Shown: in pieces, positions 35,200 through 46,618 of the stretch | Layout: the number at the start of each line of letters is the position of its first letter | Position numbering within the stretch: the first letter of the stretch is position 1 | DNA from: Ectobius pallidus | Lineage: Eukaryota; Arthropoda; Insecta; Blattodea; Ectobiidae | Reading direction: 5' to 3' | Length of the DNA: 64,000 nt | Assembly: GCA_964059195.1 (NCBI GenBank) | Contig: CAXKWD010000002.1 | Span: forward strand, 54,152,923-54,216,922 | Position numbers and translations under genes: made by a program | The notes under the pieces: model-generated | Database searches by the model: none | The model's input: the letters and a program-made list of their open reading frames with translations, nothing else | What the model was told of the DNA's origin: nothing

Positions 35200-38100
35200 T
35201 TGAGGTACCCTTTCTTCACTACTTGACTCTTATGTGGTTCCTGGTCGGGAACTTCCCTGCCTAGGCCCTTTATTGCTTCCTTCCTGAGCAATTGGCGTGC
35301 ACGAGGAATCATCATCCCTCATCCTGGCGAAGCTTCGAACTCGCACTCTATCATGACACGAATGTTTGTGTCCTGGGAGGTCTTTCGATTTCTGAACATT
35401 TTCCGTGGTGAACTCAGGTCCTGTTATTCGCCTACCCTTAACCGATTCATGTAAACTACTTATTCCTTGCCATTGTCTTTCCTAGTTAGCTTATATAGTT
35501 ATTTCCTTATTATATATGACTTTTTTCCTGCTTCCGTGCCTGCTGTAGGGTCGTGTATACACACGGAATCCCCAGGTTTGAGAATTCTTATCTTTGTACC
35601 TTATTCATAGCACTGCTTGGGTTTCACTTGCCCTTTCGCTTTTTCCTAGTCTTAGGCTTTTTTCCCCTTTTGTGAACTACACAATTATAATAGTCTGACA
35701 GCCGTTCTAGCCTTTGCCTTTGCTGTTTCGAATAAGTAAACTCGTACCTAGGCATCCCGAACGTAATGCTGTTTGAATTTTATTCAATTTACCTTACTTA
35801 CTTTCCGTGACTATTTCTGAGTATCATTCCAATATGCCATTATTTTCTCTAAATTTAAGATTCCCCAAATCTTGGAGATTTTCGCAAAAAATACTGTTCC
35901 CTAGCCATGTACTGAGGCCACCTTCCTTGCCCTAATGGGAAAGTAACTGGCTATGGAATGAAAATACCTTTGTGAGCAATGACTAAAGGCTTACATTGTG
36001 TACCTCTGCCCAAAATAATTTCGAGTTGCCGAGCCCTGATGTGTGGCTAGCGCCGACGTTCCGAACATCAAACACTGTATTCAGTGAGATGATTTTCAAA
36101 ATTAATTCAACCCATTATCTGTATTCGAAACGGATAACGATTCCATTTGTTTAAGGTGCATGATGCTACAATTAAGTAAACATCCGTACTTTAAACTTGG
36201 CTTTGTCCATTGCCTTCGGCTCACAATAAAACAAAAATGTAATTATTATTATTATTGCAAATTTCTTAAAATTTCCATAGTCTTAGGGGAAAGTTCTCCT
36301 AATGAGGTTATAGGCCTCCTTTCTTCTGAATCGCTATACCTGTCTTATTTTCTCTTTTCATTTCATCTACGTATCTCACATAAGCCTAGCTTCCATTCTT
36401 CATCTGTATGCGTAATGCGTATAGAAGGACTATGAATGAACTGGGATCATTATGTGGGGTAACTTACGTTAACACTATGTTTAAACTCATTGCGGACAAA
36501 TTAAAAAAAATGAACTGGGCTTGATTTATTACTAAAACCACATGTCTTGGCAAGACATCCACAAAAGCTCATTTTCCTGCCCTAACGCTGTGTCAAGTTA
36601 TTCTCGCCAGTCAAAATACCTTACCGAGTTGAGCTCGAGCTCATCCTTGTAAATCTTTTCTTACTGAATGGTATGTGAAGCAAAATCAGTATGAGTTAAG
36701 GGATAAGTGTATCTACTTCCCGTGCCGTTAAGTTGGCGACTTTTAGTAGGCTACATGTTGATCATGTCCATTCTCACTTTGTTTTGAATAGATCCAATTC
36801 GGCTTAGGCCTACTTGTAAAATATTTAAAATTAATTTATTTATTTATTCATTTATTTAAAATTAACTTAAAAGAAAATATACTAAATATCTAAATTTCCT
36901 ATATGCTGTCGTCTGACTTATTCCTGAATGGAAAATAATGTCTTTTCAGAGAAGCAGCAATATCCACAAAATGTTAAGTATTTTACATAGACTATTTATA
37001 ATTTTTAAACCTATAAAGCCTAATTTCGTCCAATTTTCAATCACATCCTGTGCTAAGCGAAATTAACATGTACATAAAAGAGTACTGAATGCAATTCCTT
37101 TTCCCTGTCTTTACTGTACAAGATCATGTTATATCCATAAAACTCGCAGTACCTAAAGCTGAAAAATATATATAGTGTCCACATGTCCACACATTTTGTA
37201 TAGGGCACACCCTGGGTTAGTAACTCTGCGCAATTACTTTAAGTCTATATCTATGATTTTAGTGTCAGTAATCTATTAAAATCCTTGCTATAATATCTCC
37301 AATAATGATCCCTATGTCCACATAGTATTAACGCACCTCTCTATTTCTCACTTTAGTACGTGGATATTTTATGTGGCTTCCTATCATCTGGTAATTCCTT
37401 ATATTACAGCATATTTCTGAATTACCTTCCTTCTGATATCTGCCTATTTCCTTAAATATCCGTTGTTATCAGCTAACGACTTGGCTACTTCATTTAAATT
37501 CTTGAAATAATTTACCCACGCTTCTATATCTTTGGCAGGTACCTGAGTCAGACTGTTCATTTTGGATGTTTCAAACTAGCTAAGTCTAAGTTAGATCCTT
37601 TTCTCATTATTATTTCTTCTTAAAAACGCATTTGACTTGTATTACCGACACATAGCCTAACGTATTTCGTGACCGCTATGCCGTAATATTCAAATTCTCA
37701 TCGGTAGTAATAGTTGTTTACTTACTTACATAGTATTACTGACTCATAGCCTAACATATTTCGTGACTGCTATGCCGTAATATTCAAATTATCATCGGTA
37801 GCAATACTACTCTCTTCCGCGGTGTCCAAGATGCTCTACCCTTACACATCACTTCCTTTATTTTACCATTCTCGTCTGATGGTATTATATCTACAGAAAC
37901 GGACATCTGTGATTCACTTATTTGCATCTCTGAGTTTTGGGATACGGTCGTCCATCCACTCACTGGAACATTGGAATATTTTGGGACCATTCATCCGTCT
38001 GACTTACTGACTAGGGACTCTGGGGAAACTGCAGGACACACAGTACTTAAAAAGGTAAACGTTACCTCCGGGGACTTTTGGCACAGTGGATTCTCCACGC

Positions 38101-38300
38101 GAGGTATCAATTAAGGATCCTTTACAAACACAGCGCTAGCGACTCTGGTGCACTAAAAATGCCCGGTAGAAACATGGCATCCACCGGTCCAAAAAAACCA
38201 CTACTTGAGGGACGGTAAGATTACCGCGTCCAGTGATCTTACCACGGACTATTCTCGCTGCCAGGGGTGGTGGCACTATGGTTTCCGTTGGGACACCCGT
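35200..38300 (-). pseudogene. pol: Provirus B pol region, extensively decayed
   Basis: The pol tail is detectable at 35200-35470 from phrases shared with A, C and D (such as the Arg-Leu-rich end of integrase). Between 35.5 and 38.3 kb, where RT, RNase H and integrase should lie, there is no - strand frame above about 75 codons. A 92-bp unit is tandemly repeated at 37641-37805. The length is about right for pol, so decay is by small mutations rather than one deletion. Confidence 0.5.
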
Positions 38301-38378
38301 GCATGCTAGTTGGTACTAACTTCTGGATTAGTTGGTCCCGGCTCCAGAACTGCTTCATGAGTGGCCATCCCATTGAAG

Positions 38379-39540
38379 TCAGTTGTGTGTGAGGTCGTCA
38401 CAGTACTTGTAGCAGTTTAAGGGAACAACGTAATTTCCGACAGTTAACGTACCAACTCTTAGGTCCAAGGTTGCTCCCACCTTCTGGAGGAAAATGATAC
38501 CCAATATTCCATGTCCAGGGACATTCTTTTCCAGACTCAACATTATGCGAATTACACTTTTCACTATATTGATTTCCGGTTTGTTGATCTAACTTAGCCT
38601 TAACTTTCCCCTAGCCGTTATTCTACTTAAATTAATCGCACTCCACTCACTGTCGGATTTCCACACAAAATGGTAGACCCGGAATCCACCACAATAACCG
38701 CAATTTCCCCCTTTTATCCGAGTGGAGCAGCGCCCCGTCGCGGACCTGCTGCTAGGCACGATTAATTTCGGGAAAGCCTTCGGGGATACTTTGGCCTTCC
38801 CTATTCCGTTTAACCCTGGACGGCCCTCACGTCCTTCTATCGTATGTTGCCATGATCTCTTTACCAACAGTAAACAAATTAAAATACCTCGTCTGCCTGC
38901 GCCCTGATAGCCATCGCTACCCCTTGTAGATTGTAAGTTGCTCTCCCTCTTCCTGAGGCCTGACTCTACATCTATATTTTGACTCCCGGTATATATTCTC
39001 CCGGTGTCCCTTGCGTAAAACCCCCGGTTATTACGTCTTATCCTGATTCTTTGTTTCATATGCCCGTTGCGACGGTCTGTCCCTAGTATTTCCCACACCT
39101 GTGAGTGAGTCTGCTCACAGGCGGCACTGGCCTCCCTTTCTTCCTTAATTGCTGCCACAGCAATCTCCAGTGCCTGATCTCATATTACGGACATATTTAC
39201 CTATTCTCCTGGGTTACCTCTCAAATCCTCTGCATCTCGAAAACTGCTCCAATTTATTTAAACAGGTTTTCACTAACTCTTTTAACTCCTCTGAAACTCT
39301 CCTTTCCCCCCCAAAAAATTTTCGGGCTCCTTATCCCTGAATCTCCCTTTTTAAAGTTTCTTGTATATGTAATTTTAATGTTTTCCTATCTATCTCTAAG
39401 TTCCTCAGGATTTTTATTCTTTTCCTGCTTGCATTTCGCAATTGAACATAATAATAAAAATCACTTTCTTTATCTTTAAACCTTTCCACTAGTGTCTCTT
39501 TTAATTTTTCAAATGCAACATTTCCGTCCTGTAGGTCCAA
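38379..39540 (-). pseudogene. gag: Provirus B gag and protease remnants
   Basis: A 69-codon frame (39331-39540) resembles the gypsy capsid region (FEKLKETLVERFKDKESDFY). A 189-codon frame (38589-39158) covers the basic Arg/Gly-rich C-terminal gag. A 61-codon frame (38379-38564) carries the retropepsin end (GHGILGIIFLQKVG, VGNYVVPL), resembling 'GILG.dFL' of gypsy proteases. Frames are not connected. Confidence 0.6.
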
Positions 39541-39995
39541 ATGTTTGTGCCGTACCTTGTATTTTTATTGTGACAATGCGTACCTCAGCTTGCTACTGTT
39601 TCCACTTAAACGAAATGAAATCACAAACTTTTGTTCCTTCATATTGGAACTGAATTTATTATTGCTAAGTCTTTGGTAGCTAATTTAGCTGTTCCTGTGA
39701 AGTTATCATGCAAACATTTGTTGTTAATGAACTCAACACTGCAAGTTAGCATATTTGTGCCTGACCTACACTACTTGGGAGGAATGCTGAGTGTGTAAAT
39801 TGTTACAAGTGCTTTGCTCTCACTTTTCCTACGATATACAATGTTATTCTTCACAAACAAAAATCATAGGGCGTGAATCCTATTAGACAGTAATTAATTA
39901 AACTAATGAAAACCCGTTACTACCGATTCTGGCCTAGGGCAGAATTCTATTAGTTTATAATTAATTAAGCAGGTGTAAACCGCTGCCACCAATTC

Positions 39996-40384
39996 TGTCG
40001 TGCCTAATTTAAGGATATTACTGGGTAGCGGAGTGAGGAGCGGTTATCAGTAATCCTAAATTAAACAGACGAATGTTTGACACAATAGTGTAAGGTTTTA
40101 TTATAAAAAACATAAAAATAGGAACTGACTAGTTGGATAAATGAAGTTAAGTGAATAAATGTAAATTTAGGTATGAGAATTTATGAACCGATCCTTTCTA
40201 CTATGGCAATGCAGTCAGACAAGCAAAGAGTTGTAGGCTTCTTACACGTCAGTTGGACATAACCCATCGTAAGCAGAGCGTTGATGTAATTTGGAGCCAC
40301 ACTTCGAGATTTACCAGAACACCGGAGTTACGACGTCAAACCTTCTTGTGACTGGGCAGTTCTGCCGTGTGTGCCATTAGGCTT

Positions 40385-40419
<35 letters not shown>

Positions 40420-40808
40420 ATACTCCAATACATGTGACCCTATTTTACCTTGAAGGTATGTTAGGGTTTTAAATATAAAAAATTAACAAAATTAATATTT
40501 ACAAACTATCTTACAAGTAATAATTAAAAACGGGAATGAACATAATTAGGCTTAGATTATATAGTATGATTTAGCCTTCAAGGGAGGATAAGTCATAACT
40601 ATTGAGTTTAACATTGTTTCCATCAGTTATGTAATTAATCACAAATACTCATACCTGTTGCTTGAGGATCATGAAATTCCACCTTGAGAATTGCTGCTTA
40701 GCTAAACACACACAAACAAACAGTCTATTGTTTGTTTGTAAGTGCTTATGACATAAGACCATATAGTAATGCTTCTCTGGGGTCCTGGGTTAGTGCCAGG
40801 GCACCACA
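39996..40808 (-). repeat. 5' LTR of provirus B, with retroposed insertion
   Basis: Partner of 32247-32891. It is lengthened by an insertion at about 40389-40548, bounded by repeats of ATTAGGCTTAGA. See that entry. Confidence 0.88.
40389..40548 (-). mobile_element. Short poly(A)-tailed retroposed fragment in the B LTR
   Basis: Starts with ~32 T on the + strand (a poly(A) tail in - orientation), then ~125 bp of unclassified sequence. It is flanked by a 12-bp target duplication ATTAGGCTTAGA, hallmark of LINE-driven retroposition. The other B LTR lacks it. Confidence 0.8.
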
Positions 40809-40836
40809 AGTTAATAATTAATTAAGCTAGTGTAAA

Positions 40837-40848
40837 CCGCTGCCACCA
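40837..40848 (-). other. Primer-binding site of provirus A
   Basis: On the - strand TGGTGGCAGCGG begins four bases after the 5' LTR end. It starts with TGG, the complement of a tRNA CCA end. The same site is at 39980-39991 in provirus B. Confidence 0.6.
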
Positions 40849-40852
40849 ATTC

Positions 40853-41455
40853 TGTCGTGTATAATTTAAGGATATTACTGGGTAGCGGACTCAGGAACGG
40901 TTATCAGTAATCCTAAATTAAACAGACATAAAATAGGAACTGAATAATTAAGTAAATAATATTAAAATGATTCAAAATAAGTACGGGTATGAGTATTCAT
41001 GTATTAATGTCTAAAACCTTGGCTGTGATACCGGAGTAACAAAATAGCTGTGGGCTACTTACAATAAAACAGAAGAAAGCCCATGGTGTCCTTGTTGACG
41101 TAGGTTTTTGAGAATCACACTGACTGTAACCAGACCTCGAGGATACGACGGACGCTTTACGTGTCTTCAAGTAGTTCTGCCTTAACTGACATTTGGCTTA
41201 GAATACATAGTATGATTTAGCCTTCAAGGGAGGATAAATCATAACTATCGAGTGTAACATTGTTTTTATCAGTTATGTAATTAACCATAAATACTCATAC
41301 CTGTTGCTTATAGATCATGCAACTCTACCTTGAAAACTGCTGCTTAGCTAAATACACACAAACAAACATTCTATATGTTAGTTTGTAAGTGCTTGTGACA
41401 TAAGGCAACATAATAATGCTTCTTTGGGGTCCTGGGTTAGTGTCAGGGCACCACA
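40853..41455 (-). repeat. 5' LTR of provirus A
   Basis: Partner of 28404-29032, with ~40 bp deleted near 40924 and a target duplication GTAT just beyond it. Confidence 0.87.
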
Positions 41456-41459
41456 GTAT

Positions 41460-42004
41460 TGAGGCACCCTAATAAAAAATTTAAAAACAGAAATTACCTA
41501 TCACCCACGGATTTTTAGTAACAAGCGTTTATATTCTGCAAGTATGCAACATATGACTCACAAAACCGTTGCAATAACAATTAAAACAAATTTAAATAAA
41601 CTCTGAATGTAAACTGTGAGTAATACATTTGTTGCTGTCATAGAATAAAAGGAGATATTCTTCTCCATCCTACCCCACCATTCATAATTTTTTAAATAAT
41701 ATTTTACGGCATTTTTAAAAATATAATACACAAAAAACAGTGATCATTGCAACAGTTTTGTGAGTCAATGTATGCATATTGTACCACTTCGTGTAATGTA
41801 GGCTATGTATCGGCATTGTAGCAGCGTGTTAAGACAAGTTCATTCCAGTTTAGTATGTTACATGCAAGAAGTACGCACCCAAATGAGATTGTGAATTAGT
41901 AAGCATTTATTTGCGTATGAAATTACTAACGTGTTTGTGTTCTACATACTTGGTTTATTTTTATTATTGTACTGTGATTGACTGTGAATTAACAAGTCAA
42001 TACA
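41460..42004. other. Non-coding spacer containing a 22-bp inverted repeat
   Basis: TGACTCACAAAACCGTTGCA at 41554 and its reverse complement ending 41768 match at 21 of 22 positions, enclosing ~215 bp. It may be a MITE, but I see no clear target duplication. Confidence 0.4.
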
Positions 42005-42929
42005 ATGCCTAGGCAGTGTGTAAATAATGCCAGCAGTTTTTGTTATGTGCGTGAAGAAATAACTTTTAAATCACAAAAACGTAATTTCACCCAACTTGTG
42101 CGAAGAGCTTACGAACTTTATTTCGGAGTTAAAGTAGGAGATCAAGATAATTCATGGGCCCCTCACATATGTTGCAAGACTTGTGTAACATTGTTAACAG
42201 CCTGGTGTAGAACTTAGTGAAGAACTAGTGAAGAACTTTCTATCCCAAACCCACCAAAATCGTGGAGTTTGGACAAAGAAGAATGTGCTAGTGATCCAGC
42301 TGATGTTGTGCAATTCGCACAGGAAATCGACAATGATCCAGACTTTCAAGCACCAAAATGTTCAACAAAACCACATCTGATTTCAAAAGCTGAACTGAAT
42401 GATTTAGTTCGAGATTTAAAACTAGCAAAATCACAGTCAGAACTCCTAGCATCCAGATTAAAAGGATAGAATCTCCTCGAAGGTGACGTACATATAACTG
42501 ACTTTCAAAAACGTCAAAAAGGACTTTCACATTATTTTGCTCAAGAAGGGATTTTGGTATACTGCATGGACGTTGACAACTTATTTGATGCATTGGGACA
42601 GAAACATGAACCAAGCAATTTGCACCTATTTATTGATTCTTCTAAACTTAGCTTAAAAGCATTAGATCGGAACGGAAGAGGGTTCTTGTATCTGAAACAG
42701 AAATTTCCAAGAGTTACTGGGGCAAAAATTAAAGAGGGCATATTTGTGGGACCACAAGTACGGGAAGTTATGAAAGATGGCGAATTTGACAACATGCTGA
42801 ATGAAGCTGAACTAAGAGCATGGAAAGCTTTTAAAACAGTTGTGACCAATTTTCTTGGAAATGTCAAAGCTGAAAATTACAAAGATCTTGTGACTGAATT
42901 ACTTAGTGCCTACAGCAAAATGGGATGTA
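42005..42929 (+). pseudogene. Multicopy arthropod gene family member, 5' part, split by DD82E transposon
   Basis: Fragments in order: MPRQCVNNASSFCYVREEIT, YELYFGVKVGDQD, HICCKTCVTLLTAW (Cys-rich, 42005-42190); PHLISKAELNDLVRDLKLAK (42370-42430); LHLFIDSSKLSLKA; KQKFPRVTGAKIKEGIF; ELLSAYSKMGC. This order matches an unnamed protein family that I recall as present in many copies in arthropod genomes. Stops separate the first pieces, and a stretch between LSLKA and LDRNGRG appears deleted. The frame continues at 44754 beyond the inserted transposon. Confidence 0.7.
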
Positions 42930-44751
42930 CACTTGACGCATTATATTTCCGAGCTTGTGCCACGTCACAAGTCTAAGGGTTTGTTAGAGTGAGAGGACCA
43001 AGAGAGGGAGCAAGACGACAACATATTTTGTTAGCTAAAGAAAACATGAAAACATCAGGTACTCACCTCTATCTTCAGTCACTGCAGTCAAGTGGAGTGA
43101 TGCCTTCTATTTCATCGTCGCTTTCCGTATTTTCATCATCGGTCTCGTTTTCCATTCCTCCCAAGGATATCACTAGTGGATCAATAATATTATCAAATTG
43201 AGCCTCCCTGTCATAATAGTCATCTTCTAGCTTCTTTACGTGTTGACAAATTGGGTACCAGTCTTCTTTCCCCATGCTGCGGAAAATATCTTCACACAAT
43301 TGCTTAACATCTGTTAGTTTGCAGGTAACATTCCTGGCAGCTACCTGACCCTTAACTTTAGCCCATATGTTCTCAATCGGGTTAAAATCAGGATGGTATG
43401 GTGGTAATCGTAACACTGTGTGTCCGTGGAGATTCAAGATATTGTCTACAGAATACTGCGCACGAGCTGGTTTATTTTCCCTCACAAGTTTGGCTAATAT
43501 GGGTTTCAACATATCCTGTGAAAAGGGAATATTGTTGCTTCTTAACCACTCTTGCAATTCTTGTTTTGATTTATTAGAAGATGGGGCCCTATTTATTTGG
43601 ACATTATGATATGGGGCGTTATCTATCACAACGACACTTCTGTTTGGAAGATTAGGAATTAATTTTTCCAACAACCATTTTTCGTAATTAATTTGATTCA
43701 TGTTGTGATGATAATCCCCTGTCGCTTGGTTTGATTTCCATATTGCAAGAGCATTCGGTACGAAACCATCTTCCCCACCTGCGTGAATTATTATCAAGCG
43801 CTGCCCCTTAGAAACAGGTGTTAGCAGCCCGTTCACAGAATCGTCACTCCACGATTTCTTTTGGACATGAGATGAAAGTACGGTACATATGTTTCATCCA
43901 TGTAAATAATAGGGCGATTTTCACTTCGGAATTTTTTTATCATTCGCAAATATTCAACCCGTTTCTCCCGAATGTCGGATTTCTCAATTAATACCTGGCG
44001 CTGTGATTTGGTCTTTCGCTCCTTGAAGCCGAGTTTCTTAATTATTTTTCTCAATGTTGTGTTGCAACCATCAAAATTAATAGTGTCTTTTAATTTGAGT
44101 CGCAACGTTTCGATGGTGGGCGAACGCTTCTCTGTAAAATAAAAGTCATAGATTGATCGACGAATGACTTCTTCATCAAATTCATCTATATTTATTTTAC
44201 ACGTCTTCTGTCTTTTTTTGTCCGGCGTCTCAAATGAGGTTCCTTCACCCGCCTCCATTTTTTTAGCTTCCCTTTTTATTTCTTGCACCGTAGTACGTGA
44301 AACTTTGGTCGCTGCCGAAGCTCACAATTGTGCTTTTTTAATTGGAATTATTGGTTCCCCATTTTTTGATTCTTCTTCCATAAAAAGTGTGACATTATAA
44401 AACATTTCTCTAGATTGTGAATTTAATTTCTTTCCCTTCAATTTCGATATAATAGGCGGCATTTTACTGGGTATGCACGCACACGCACACGCACACGCAC
44501 ACAAATACACAATTTTACACAAGTGGTGGTGTTAATAAATTACGATTATTGAACCTTACACTAAGAACAGAAAATGATTTTCACTTTAAATCTAACTGCC
44601 ACAAGACACTTTTCAATACTGATGTGATGTTTTCCTGTCACACAGTAACACAGGCGGGAGCTCTAGAAATGCCAGGTAGTTGACCCTCCCACCCTAATTT
44701 TTGTCCTTATCCCAACGGTCGTACAAGCTCGGAGATATAATGCGTTAAGTG
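42930..44751 (-). mobile_element. Complete Tc1/mariner-superfamily element, DD82E type (Sailor-like)
   Basis: 1822 bp. Terminal inverted repeats of 29 bp with 2 mismatches (42930-42958 and 44723-44751; CACTT(G/A)ACGCATTATAT). A TA target duplication lies at 42928-42929 and 44752-44753. Removing the element and one TA restores the host frame KMGCNMSLKIHFL across the join, proving the insertion. It encodes one transposase on the - strand, now broken. Confidence 0.92.
43075..44462 (-). pseudogene. DD82E transposase, broken
   Basis: Cut-and-paste transposase of the IS630/Tc1/mariner group. Start is MPPIISKLKG at 44462. N-terminal DNA-binding helices are followed by the first catalytic Asp (IIYMDET), the second (VVVIDNAPYH) and Glu in HPDFNPIENIW. 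Exactly 82 residues lie between the second Asp and the Glu, far more than the 34-41 common in Tc1/mariner, and equal to the spacing that I recall defines the Sailor family. Damage: one in-frame TGA near 44305 and a frameshift between about 43836 and 43890. The C-terminus is acidic. Confidence 0.88.
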
Positions 44752-44965
44752 TAACATGTCATTAAAAATTCACTTTCTGGATGCTCACCTCCATTTCTTT
44801 CCTGAAAATTTGGGTGCCGTAAATCGACGAACATGGGGAACAATTCCACCAGGACGTTGCAACTATGGAAAAGCGATACCAAGGCAAATGGAGTCCTAGT
44901 TTGCCTGCTGATTACTGCTAGATATTAATCCAAGATGCTGCAGAGACAAAATTTCGCTAAAAAAT
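44752..44965 (+). pseudogene. Multicopy arthropod gene family member, 3' part
   Basis: It continues the pseudogene after the transposon: NMSLKIHFLDAHLHFFPENL near 44754-44815, then out-of-frame pieces equivalent to the family's MEKRYQGKW and ADYC segments. Frameshifts show it was already decaying or has decayed since. Confidence 0.65.
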
Positions 44966-45233
44966 TTGTAATAAAATTTTAAATTAAATATAATATTATA
45001 ATATATACTATTAAGAACATACCGATACTAATATATTTCAGTGTAGCACACAACACTTCGTAGCAAACAAATAGTGGGTGATAGAGAAAATCCAAGGTAA
45101 TTTTTTGCTTTCTGGTGAAATTTTACATAAGGTATGCCTTGTTTTATCCATGTCACAAAAAAAAAGTTTATTTTTGTTTACCAGTGTAATTTATATTATT
45201 GAAATAGACCTATTCATATCCAAATTGCAAACA

Positions 45234-46618
45234 TTTCAATAATTATGTCCTTAGTTGGTGACTGAAAGAAGAAGAAAAGAAAAAAAAAAACAGAATGAAA
45301 AAATAATTCAAGAAATAAACATTTGAGTTGAATATAATGTTCAGAATGTAACACATGAATAGAATACAGGAATTGATGGTTTTGTTCTTTAAATCCTAAA
45401 TTCATCTTCTTCTACTTCATGAACATCTTCCTCAGTTTCAGAAGATCCACCAGTGATATTGTCGTATCCCGGGGGCCCTAATTTATTCTGACACCTTTTA
45501 CCCCGGGACACGATTTATCAGGATGGCTCAAAATATATAATTGCATCGTAACCTCGAGAACAAGGGCAAGGAACGGTACATTTCAATGCACAAATTACAA
45601 AATCTAGTTTTTACCCATAATAACAAAATGACTAGTTTATTAGTATTGAAATAAATTGAAATTACACAGCGTACTTACATACTGACTTCATGATGAATAT
45701 GTTACACAATTTTAAATAAACTTGCACCGAGGTGCTCTTGAGTGCTGTCGTTCCAGTCGTGAAGAGTGTAGAGTAGCGAGAGGGCCGAACTGGTCAGTTC
45801 GCCCGTTTTATAACTTTGTGCGTCAATTCGTTTCCCCACTGGCATCCGTGACGTTTCAAACCAAAAACTCCTTACTTTAAACTTCCTATTCCGTGTATTT
45901 CTTAACTTTAATTCTTTAAAATACTTATTCCTTATTTCGCAATTAACTAGACTGTCAACCACCTTTAAAATGCAATTCCGCAAATCATCACCATGTTATG
46001 CACACCTTGTGCAACGCTACGTTGGCACTTATACTTCCTCATTTAACCAGCCCAATGTCTGGTCTGTATGTGAACCATTTAGAGGGTCTGGTTTCCAAAT
46101 TTTTAAAATATCACAATATGATTCTTTTTCACACATTGTCTTTATAACATGACAGGCTTTCATTATCTGCCCATTGATCACCATAATGTTTAGATAACAG
46201 TTTGCTTATATCTTGTAACTTTTCTGGTTTGAGGACTTACCAGAGAATCCATTTTCCCTTTTTTATTTTATAATGAATTGATACACTGAAATGTCAGACA
46301 TATACAGTACTTCTCTTACTACAACAGAAATTACTTTTTTTGATGCAGATACGTTTGCACTGAGAGAATTTGAAGTGCCAAAGGGATGGAAGTTTCAGTG
46401 TCAGTCTCTTACTTTACTTGCATCATTTCCTAACTTTTTGGCAGTGCTTTCATTTGAAAAAAGTTGAAAGTATTCCTCTGGACAAACAATGACTTCTTTC
46501 TTGTGTACAGTTTTCAATACGTCTGAATACTCAATCTGGTGGAAGAATGGGGTGACCAACAACTGGGTAGACTATTCTCGTCTTGATGTTTTTTGTTGGG
46601 ATGCATTAGAAGGTTTCA
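45234..46618 (-). pseudogene. Unrecognised degenerate coding relic in duplicated block Y
   Basis: - strand fragments can be read in order from 46600 down: a stretch around VKTVHKKEVIVCPEEYF-like sequence, a piece with WKPDPLNGSHTDQTLGW (46040-46090), a 93-codon frame at 45702-45983, a Cys-rich CALKCTVPCPCSRG (45540-45590), and an acidic C-terminus GPPGYDNITGGSSETEEDVH (45395-45480). I do not recognise the family. Stops separate the pieces. The same relic recurs in block Y' at 55816-58836. Confidence 0.4.

Larger units (their letters stand above)
32247..40808 (-). mobile_element. Provirus B, full-length but degenerate, nested in A
   Basis: LTRs at 32247-32891 and 39996-40808 differ by about 7 substitutions and one 1-base indel (plus one retroposed insertion), counted by eye over ~640 bp. 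The 4-bp duplication AGTT flanks it (32243-32246, 40809-40812). Joining the flanks restores A's leader, which can be compared with B's own at 39940-39995. Primer-binding site complement CCGCTGCCACCA at 39980-39991. Remnants in element order: gag (39540-38580), protease (38564-38379), ruined pol (38.3-35.5 kb), pol tail (35470-35200), env (35.1-33.1 kb). Confidence 0.88.
28404..41455 (-). mobile_element. Provirus A, errantivirus-like, interrupted by provirus B
   Basis: LTRs at 28404-29032 and 40853-41455 are a pair (both carry the same 'aataattaagtaaataatatt' variants) and are flanked by a 4-bp duplication GTAT at 28400-28403 and 41456-41459. Orientation is -. Internal parts: polypurine tract next to the left LTR, env (29333-31259), pol tail (31280-31930), leader (31911-32246 and 40809-40852) with a primer-binding site. 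gag and most of pol are deleted. Provirus B sits in the leader. Confidence 0.88.

Noticed and set aside
44322..44522. Cys-Ala repeat peptide at the transposase N-terminus
   Set aside because: The CACACA... run is an upstream in-frame microsatellite; the transposase start is the internal Met at 44462.
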